DNA of 64,000 bases, from the NCBI RefSeq assembly GCF_902506325.1, contig NZ_LR732328.1, forward strand, positions 1,758,081 through 1,822,080. Direction: 5' to 3'. Origin of the DNA: Limnobacter sp. 130 (GTDB lineage: Bacteria > Pseudomonadota > Gammaproteobacteria > Burkholderiales > Burkholderiaceae_B). Positions 55,043 through 64,000 of this stretch are shown here, one piece after another; within the stretch, counting starts at the first letter, position 1, and each line of letters begins with the position of its first letter. The notes beneath the pieces were generated by a model. It saw only the letters and a program-made list of their open reading frames with translations, had not been told where the DNA came from and did no database searches. The position numbers and the translations under genes were made by a program.

Positions 55043-55472
55043 CGTTCGGCTCCACACGTGTAGTGGACTCTGCTGACAAATTCTCAGGCAAAGGAATGAA
55101 GAAGGAGTTTCCGACCAGGGGGTTACTGCTGTAGTTGGGATAATCAAGACGTACCCGCAGGCAGGTTGAATCGCCGCAAGCAAAGGAATTTACCGAGGGC
55201 ACCACGCTTTCCCGAAATGAGCCGACGTAAGTTGGTAACAAGTCTTCCAGAGCGTCTTGCGCAAAGCTTTCATAATCACCAACTGCAAACCCGCTGCGGT
55301 ACACCGTGGCTTGTCGCGCCGCTTCACTGGTGGTGTTGTTCATGATCAGCATGGCTCCCAACAACACCGAATACTCGACAATCGCGAAAATCACAGCCAG
55401 CAAAATGGGCAGTGTCAGCACAAGCTCAATCATGAGCGCGCCTCGCTGACGTAATTTGGACAGGGTTTTCAT
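55035..55472 (-). CDS. TadE-like pilus-assembly protein
   Basis: A 145-residue protein with the pseudopilin-like N-terminus RQRGALMIELVLTLPILLAV, where the glutamate near residue 16 marks the TadE signature, and one membrane helix (residues about 13-40). The periplasmic part has one cysteine pair (FACGDSTCLRV). TadE and TadG pairs help assemble Flp pili or export. The start at ATG 55472 lacks a clear ribosome binding site; a TTG 33 bases upstream is possible. It is translationally coupled to the TadG-like gene. Confidence 0.82.
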   Translation of the reverse strand: MKTLSKLRQRGALMIELVLTLPILLAVIFAIVEYSVLLGAMLIMNNTTSEAARQATVYRSGFAVGDYESFAQDALEDLLPTYVGSFRESVVPSVNSFACGDSTCLRVRLDYPNYSSNPLVGNSFFIPLPENLSAESTTRVEPNDG

Positions 55473-56060
55473 GATGGGATTGTCTTTGTCGAATGGGTTA
55501 GTCAAAAAGTGTTAACCAAAACATTACCTAATCACTTTGCCATTCAACACTGAAAACAATAGGAAAAATAGAGTAAATTTTACCCCCTTATTTGTGTAAA
55601 AGAAAAATATTCCAGTAATGTTTCAGAAACATAGATCTTATAGCGACCCAAGATCGAGACCCAATCACACAATTGAGCAGTGCTCTCAATACTAGTAGTT
55701 TATGTGCTTTTTACTTACAAATTACTGCTTAGTTGAGGATTGAAAAAGTACAAATACTGAATTGGGCCCAAGTTTTGTCTCTGACAGATATTGAGCTTAA
55801 CTTTTACCACCAGACGTGTGTTGTCGACCACAGACGAAGTTAACCTCCTTAGCAGCTTGACAAAAATCAATTGAACGATTGGTTGAATTCGGTTTACATT
55901 TTCAGTACTATCAATGTTAATTGTTGTAAACATAGCTTCTTTTCTCACGTATTGTTTCGTTGGAAAGTAAGTAAAATTTCTAAAAACAACCAGTAAAACT
56001 CACGACAATCAAAGTCGGGCGCACAGCGACCCTGCACCGTCGGAGCGAGGAGACAGACCA
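55473..56060. other. AT-rich gap between tadE-like and fadL-like genes
   Basis: 588 bases without a convincing gene. The base composition is AT-rich. It must hold the divergent promoters of both neighbours. A TTTACA at about 55894 with AT-rich sequence downstream is a possible promoter for the fadL-like gene, but I cannot fix it. A minus-strand open frame at 55715-55948 has no recognisable content and is not called. Confidence 0.5.
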
Positions 56061-57539
56061 ATGGTGTTTTTTCAGCAAAGCTCCCTTCGGAGAGCGTGTG
56101 CAGTCGCGTTTTCAGTAATGGCGTTTTCACTTAGCCATCAAACTTTTGCGGGTGGTACAGCCAACGACAACCAAAGTGCGATGGGGATCGCCACTGCGGG
56201 TGCAGGCCAGGCGGCGGAGGCTTCAGATGCCTCTGTGATCTTTTTTAACCCGGCTGCGCTGACACGTTTCAAGCGCATTGAAGTTTTGAATGTGGCGAGT
56301 ATCGCCACTTTTGATAACGACTACACCTCCAGACAAAACAATGACGGTCCGCCCACGGATAACGGGCGTGAGGGCTCAGCCGGCGAGTTTTTTTCCAGAA
56401 AAGATGGCACTGACTCTGCATTGTTTATTCCTGGATTGTTCGTGGCCATTCCGGTCAGCCCCAAGCTGGTAGTGGGTTTCAGTGCATCGGGCTCACATGG
56501 CCTCTTAACCCGTTATCGGGAAGATTTTCCTGGTCGAGGTGCAGGTCGCGAAAGCGACCTGAAGATAACACGCTTGAACTTGGGCTTCGGCTATAAGCTA
56601 ACCCCGACTCTGTCGATTGGTGCCAACGGCTCTTATGAACGTTATTTTCAATCAATCAAAATTCGTTTGAATTACCGAGATGCAGTAAGCAAGTTGGGAC
56701 CTCCTGGAACGACCGCACTTCTCGATACTTTAAACGCGTCAGGGCTAGCGCCCCCTATCCCAGGCGAAACGGACGCGAAGTTGAGGATCTTGGGTTGGGC
56801 CTTAAATGCCCAAGCTGGTCTGCTGTGGGAGCCAACGGATCGCACACGAATTGGTGCCTCCTATCGACCAAAGACACGCTTCAATGGCAATCAAGGGGAA
56901 CTGACCATCAATGAAAATGCAGATACGGCGGCCTTCCGCGAGTTTCTAAATGGCGGTTTGATTGCGATTGGTGGTCCGCTGCTTGGGGTGAACGGCCCGC
57001 AAGCGGCTGGAGATCTAGAACCACAGCAGCAAGCTAGACAACGCACAATTTTTCCAGATGAGTTCCGTATTTCCCTGTTTCACCATTACAGCCCGAAACT
57101 CGACTTAATGGCCACTTACACATATCAAGATTATACCGAGACATTTTTACGCTATGAGCGTGTGAGTAATGGCCGTGTCATTGAAGACTTACCTCAAGAT
57201 TTCAAAGTAGCTCAAGCGTATAGAATCGGTCTGAATTACAAACCTTACAAGCGACTAACATTGCACGCTGGCTATGGTATGGAAAATGGTGTGGTCGGCG
57301 ACGATCTACGCGTTCCTATATTACCTGATAACGACCGTCGCTTTTACGGACTTGGGGCAAGCTTTACACCAAGCAGAGATACTACGGTCACTCTGGCTTT
57401 CGGTATCATTGATGTGGACGCAGGTCAGGTAGGAAATAATACTCAGGTCACTCCTATTGAAGTGTCTGGCGGGGAATTCAAAGGCATCGCTGACCTGGAT
57501 GCCGAATTCTTTTCGCTAGGCTTTACCCAAAGATTTTAA
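56061..57539 (+). CDS. FadL/OmpP1/TodX-family outer membrane transport protein
   Basis: A 492-residue outer-membrane barrel with a signal peptide ending near residue 31 (AFSLSHQTFAGG). The FadL motif is GIATAGAGQAAEASDASVIF followed by FNPAALTRF near 55. Typical barrel segments are LNLGFGYKLTPTLSIGANGS near 170 and AYRIGLNYKPYKRLTLHAGY near 385, and the protein ends with phenylalanine (GFTQRF) as outer-membrane barrels do. It imports long-chain fatty acids or other hydrophobic compounds. GCGAGGAGA precedes the ATG. The sequence lies between mobile-element debris and the rRNA operon. Confidence 0.93.
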   Translation: MVFFQQSSLRRACAVAFSVMAFSLSHQTFAGGTANDNQSAMGIATAGAGQAAEASDASVIFFNPAALTRFKRIEVLNVASIATFDNDYTSRQNNDGPPTDNGREGSAGEFFSRKDGTDSALFIPGLFVAIPVSPKLVVGFSASGSHGLLTRYREDFPGRGAGRESDLKITRLNLGFGYKLTPTLSIGANGSYERYFQSIKIRLNYRDAVSKLGPPGTTALLDTLNASGLAPPIPGETDAKLRILGWALNAQAGLLWEPTDRTRIGASYRPKTRFNGNQGELTINENADTAAFREFLNGGLIAIGGPLLGVNGPQAAGDLEPQQQARQRTIFPDEFRISLFHHYSPKLDLMATYTYQDYTETFLRYERVSNGRVIEDLPQDFKVAQAYRIGLNYKPYKRLTLHAGYGMENGVVGDDLRVPILPDNDRRFYGLGASFTPSRDTTVTLAFGIIDVDAGQVGNNTQVTPIEVSGGEFKGIADLDAEFFSLGFTQRF

Positions 57540-58052
57540 GAGATGTGGTCCAGCACAACTGAACAGTTTAGATATGTATAAATTGGGACATAAAGGTATG
57601 TATGCAATTTACGGGTTGTACCGGGATTCCCCATTCATGGATACGCGGCAGTCGTGTCGCGAGTTGATCCCGCAAAACTACGCAGTATGCATACGACACT
57701 TGCGAGCCCTGAAGCTCAAAATGGATCTTTCGGTTTTGGCTCCGTAGTTAGGCACCAACCGGCGCGAAGCCCTCCATAAGGTGTTTTCTCCTTGTTGCGC
57801 AGACTGGTGATTCGTCGCAGCAAACGGGTTTGGGCACGGGGCAACACAAACATACTTGTGGCCCGAGGGAACACACAGCAGGGTCTTTGGGTACCATGCC
57901 TGCTAGTTACAAGTGATAGGTTGTATAGGAGTCGCTACACAACCACGTTTCGCCGCAATCGGCTTTTCAACTAAAACTGAAAAAATACGGTGGGTGTTAT
58001 TTCAGAATTTAGTGATCATGTTCATGACGAGCTGGACATCCTCTTGTACTAC
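57540..58052. other. Gene-free stretch between fadL-like gene and IS66 remnant
   Basis: About 510 bases with no gene or RNA that I can support. The short plus-strand open frame at 57792-57974 has no recognisable product. The right edge is the IS66-type end at 58053. Confidence 0.45.
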
Positions 58053-58183
58053 GTAAGCCCCCAGCAAACCCGTCTTGATTAGTTCGCTGGTTTCCAGTTG
58101 TGCGGCAGCAATTCATTGATCCTGCTGTACGGCTGCGTGGGCAGGCGGTCCATCACATCCTTTAGATATTCCAGCGGGTAAAT
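58053..58183 (-). mobile_element. 3' end of an IS66-family element, including its terminal repeat
   Basis: The plus strand reads GTAAGCCCCCAGCAAACCC from 58053, which fits an IS66 terminal repeat (these begin GTAAGC). Next, on the minus strand, comes the last part of TnpC: PLEYLKDVMDRLPTQPYS, then RINELLPHNWKPAN and a stop at 58079-58081. All the rest of the element is gone; the break is at the rrn terminator. Confidence 0.82.
58079..58183 (-). pseudogene. C-terminal fragment of IS66 transposase TnpC
   Basis: About 34 codons of the TnpC C-terminus in one frame, with the family-typical end ELLPHNWKPAN before the stop. No start, catalytic domain or zinc finger remains. Upstream the frame runs into the rRNA operon terminator sequence. 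Confidence 0.82.
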
Positions 58184-58219
58184 AAAAAACCCCGCCTCGT
58201 ATTGAGAGCGGGGTTTTTT
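58184..58219 (-). terminator. Terminator of the rRNA operon
   Basis: GCGGGG and CCCCGC arms extended by A/T runs make a 12-base stem (58184-58195 with 58208-58219) and a 12-base loop. On the minus strand it ends in a T tract, 12 bases past the 5S rRNA. Confidence 0.93.
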
Positions 58220-58230
58220 GGTATTGGAGA

Positions 58231-58344
58231 GCCTGACGATGTCCTACTTTCACATGCGAATGCACACTATCATCGGCGCTAAGGCGTTTCACGGTCCTGT
58301 TCGGGATGGGAAGGGGTGGTACCACCTTGCTATGGTCGTCAGGC
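58231..58344 (-). rRNA. rrf: 5S ribosomal RNA
   Basis: A 114-base segment whose ends pair (GCCTGACGA with TCGTCAGGC). It contains the expected GGTGGTACCACCCCTTCCC and CCGAACAGGACCGTGAAACG on the minus strand. It lies about 246 bases after the 23S end. The exact ends are estimated from the terminal stem. Confidence 0.95.
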
Positions 58345-58590
58345 AAAGAGGGTTGGCTGTAAGTGCGGTGCAAAGATTGCACTTACTTGTTAGCTAACCA
58401 GCGTTGCGGCTGATTGGCTCGATTCGGAACTGATGAGTTATCTCGATAGAAAGACTATCTTGTTGATGCGTGTTGCGGGTATATCTTTGTGCACAAACTA
58501 CCTTGATTTTCATGGAGGCGCGAGCCTCCGGTAGATTTACTGTGTGTTGTTTCATGTGCGTATCTTATTAGCAAGGCTCAATGCTATAGA

Positions 58591-61470
<2,880 letters not shown>

Positions 61471-61902
61471 CTATAGCGTTAAGCCCTGCTTCAAGTTACC
61501 CACCCGAAACAACACTGTAATCACCATAAAAAGCAAAGTAGTTTGTGTGTATTCTAAATTTCAAGCGCCGGTGCATATCAGGAACGATACACACCCACTT
61601 CTTGAGAAGAACGATGATGCAATCGCATCAATCAAAATAGCTACACCTTAAATTTTAAGGAGTATCTATCTCGATATCTCATCATTTCCAAATTGTTAAA
61701 GAACAAGTCCAAACCCCTTAAGGGCCTGGCGACTCTTACAGCCAAATGGATAAACACCGCAGTGCCAAGCACCGTGCGCTTATTCATTTGACCGCAAGGG
61801 CGATGCAACTTTTTGTTCGCATCACTTACTTGCCAACTTCGCTAACAGCCAATCTTATTTAAACACTCGATACAAAAACATCCCAAACACAGCACAAAAA
61901 CT
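61471..61902 (-). other. Spacer between tRNA-Ala and 23S rRNA
   Basis: 432 bases of transcribed spacer. It holds a boxA-like antitermination sequence at 61691-61707 and sequences that will pair to form processing stems around 23S rRNA. No extra tRNA or open frame was found. Confidence 0.7.
61691..61707 (-). promoter_or_regulatory. Spacer boxA antitermination sequence
   Basis: The minus strand reads CTTGTTCTTTAACAATT, which contains the boxA core TTCTTTAACA. It lies about 220 bases before the 23S rRNA, where NusB-NusE binding renews antitermination. Confidence 0.8.
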
Positions 61903-61978
61903 TGGTGGAGGTGAACGGGATCGAACCGATGACCCCCTGCTTGCAAAGCAGGTGCTCTCCCAGCTGAGCTACACCCCC
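61903..61978 (-). tRNA. tRNA-Ala (anticodon TGC)
   Basis: 76 bases with encoded CCA. The acceptor stem is GGGGGTG with CACCTCC, the D arm TAGCTCAGCTGGGAGAGCA, and the anticodon loop TTTGCAA gives TGC. Part of the 16S-23S spacer, downstream of tRNA-Ile. Confidence 0.97.
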
Positions 61979-62002
61979 AGGTGTTTGCACTACAATAACC
62001 AA

Positions 62003-62079
62003 TGGTGGGTCTGGATGGGCTCGAACCATCGACCCCCGCCTTATCAAGACGGTGCTCTAACCAACTGAGCTACAGACCC
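62003..62079 (-). tRNA. tRNA-Ile (anticodon GAT)
   Basis: 77 bases with encoded CCA. Acceptor stem GGGTCTG pairs with CAGACCC, and the anticodon loop CTTGATAAG gives GAT. It is 24 bases from tRNA-Ala and lies between 16S and 23S as usual. Confidence 0.97.
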
Positions 62080-62240
62080 CGAAAAACTTTTCAGCCCCAG
62101 GGCCCTGACCTCTAAACAATGCTCTCGCACCGCAATTAAAGGCCCTCTCTTTTTGCTGCTTGTATCTTGCGTCTAAACAAACCGATAAGTGTGAGCACTA
62201 AAACCAAACAAATTCAAGACTTGATCTACTTCTCTTTCTC

Positions 62241-63774
<1,534 letters not shown>

Positions 63775-63953
63775 AATCTCTGCAAAATTTACTAAACTCG
63801 ACGGAGTAGATGTTATTCAAACCTTGACGATTTGAACTTCACTTACTTTATTCCGTGAGCACTAACTCTGAATCGTGATTCAAAGTCATTCTTTTTGAGA
63901 AAAGAACAAACCTTAAACCCATCTGGTCAGTGCCCACACTTATCGGCTGTTAA

Positions 63954-63968
63954 CTTGTTAAAGATCGC
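63954..63968 (-). promoter_or_regulatory. Leader boxA antitermination sequence of the rRNA operon
   Basis: The minus strand reads GCGATCTTTAACAAG, close to the leader boxA consensus (core ATCTTTAACA). It lies about 180 bases upstream of the 16S start. The rrn promoters are probably just outside the window. Confidence 0.75.
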
Positions 63969-64000
63969 TTCGAAATTTCTGCTAACCTTGCTGCTCTTCA

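Noticed and set aside
55715..55948. Minus-strand open frame of 77 codons before the fadL-like gene
   Set aside because: AT-rich sequence, no ribosome binding site and no recognisable domain.
58002..58080. Minus-strand peptide-like stretch beyond the TnpC stop
   Set aside because: It spans the IS66 terminal repeat that starts at 58053, so it is chance coding across the element end.

Overview
The window looks like a chromosomal segment of a betaproteobacterium of the order Burkholderiales. The evidence is the atpF-H-A-G-D-C order followed by hemE and priA, the rrn order 16S-tRNA-Ile-tRNA-Ala-23S-5S, a general amino-acid importer of the Aap type, and the codon use. A Limnobacter-like organism is my best guess, but the sequence alone does not prove the genus. 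The core genes are moderately GC-rich; the stretch from about 45.7 to 52 kb is visibly richer in A and T.

Layout. 1-5.1 kb: 3' part of the F1Fo ATP synthase operon, closed by a strong terminator. 5.2-13.2 kb: housekeeping genes on the plus strand (metallophosphoesterase, hydroxypyruvate isomerase-like protein, CoA-binding protein, hemE, priA, rep-like helicase), with two DnaA-box matches between hemE and priA. 13.2-26.1 kb: mixed metabolism and envelope genes, including a receiver-only response regulator, an SDR with a divergent TetR regulator, cytochromes c and b561, two YceI proteins, TerC, an NhaR-like regulator, a CBS protein, a hydrolase, a SulP transporter with STAS and cNMP domains, and mmsA. 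26.2-31.3 kb: a lipoprotein Ntn-hydrolase (acylase), the remains of a response regulator, a hybrid kinase with an ethylene-receptor-type sensor, and an HPt protein. 31.4-45.6 kb: thioesterase, ElyC/YdcF-like protein, amino-acid ABC importer without its ATPase, lipase-like hydrolase, a BarA-like hybrid kinase, TauE/SafE exporter, LysR regulator and a large DUF748 protein.

45.6-52.1 kb: an integrated element beside tRNA-Arg(CCG). It has a palindrome- and repeat-rich end, an XRE repressor divergent from an excisionase, and a tyrosine integrase that heads a tightly coupled run of genes: HD-domain (YhaM-like) protein, Lon-like AAA+ ATPase, unknown protein, DEDDh exonuclease, tiny ORF, DUF2384 protein. 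I consider this cassette the best candidate for an undescribed system. It is followed by debris: a cydB fragment and an internally deleted IS3-family element.

53.4-58.2 kb: TadG/TadE-like proteins, a FadL-type outer membrane protein, and the end of an IS66-family element. 58.2-64 kb: a complete rRNA operon on the minus strand with boxA antitermination sequences.
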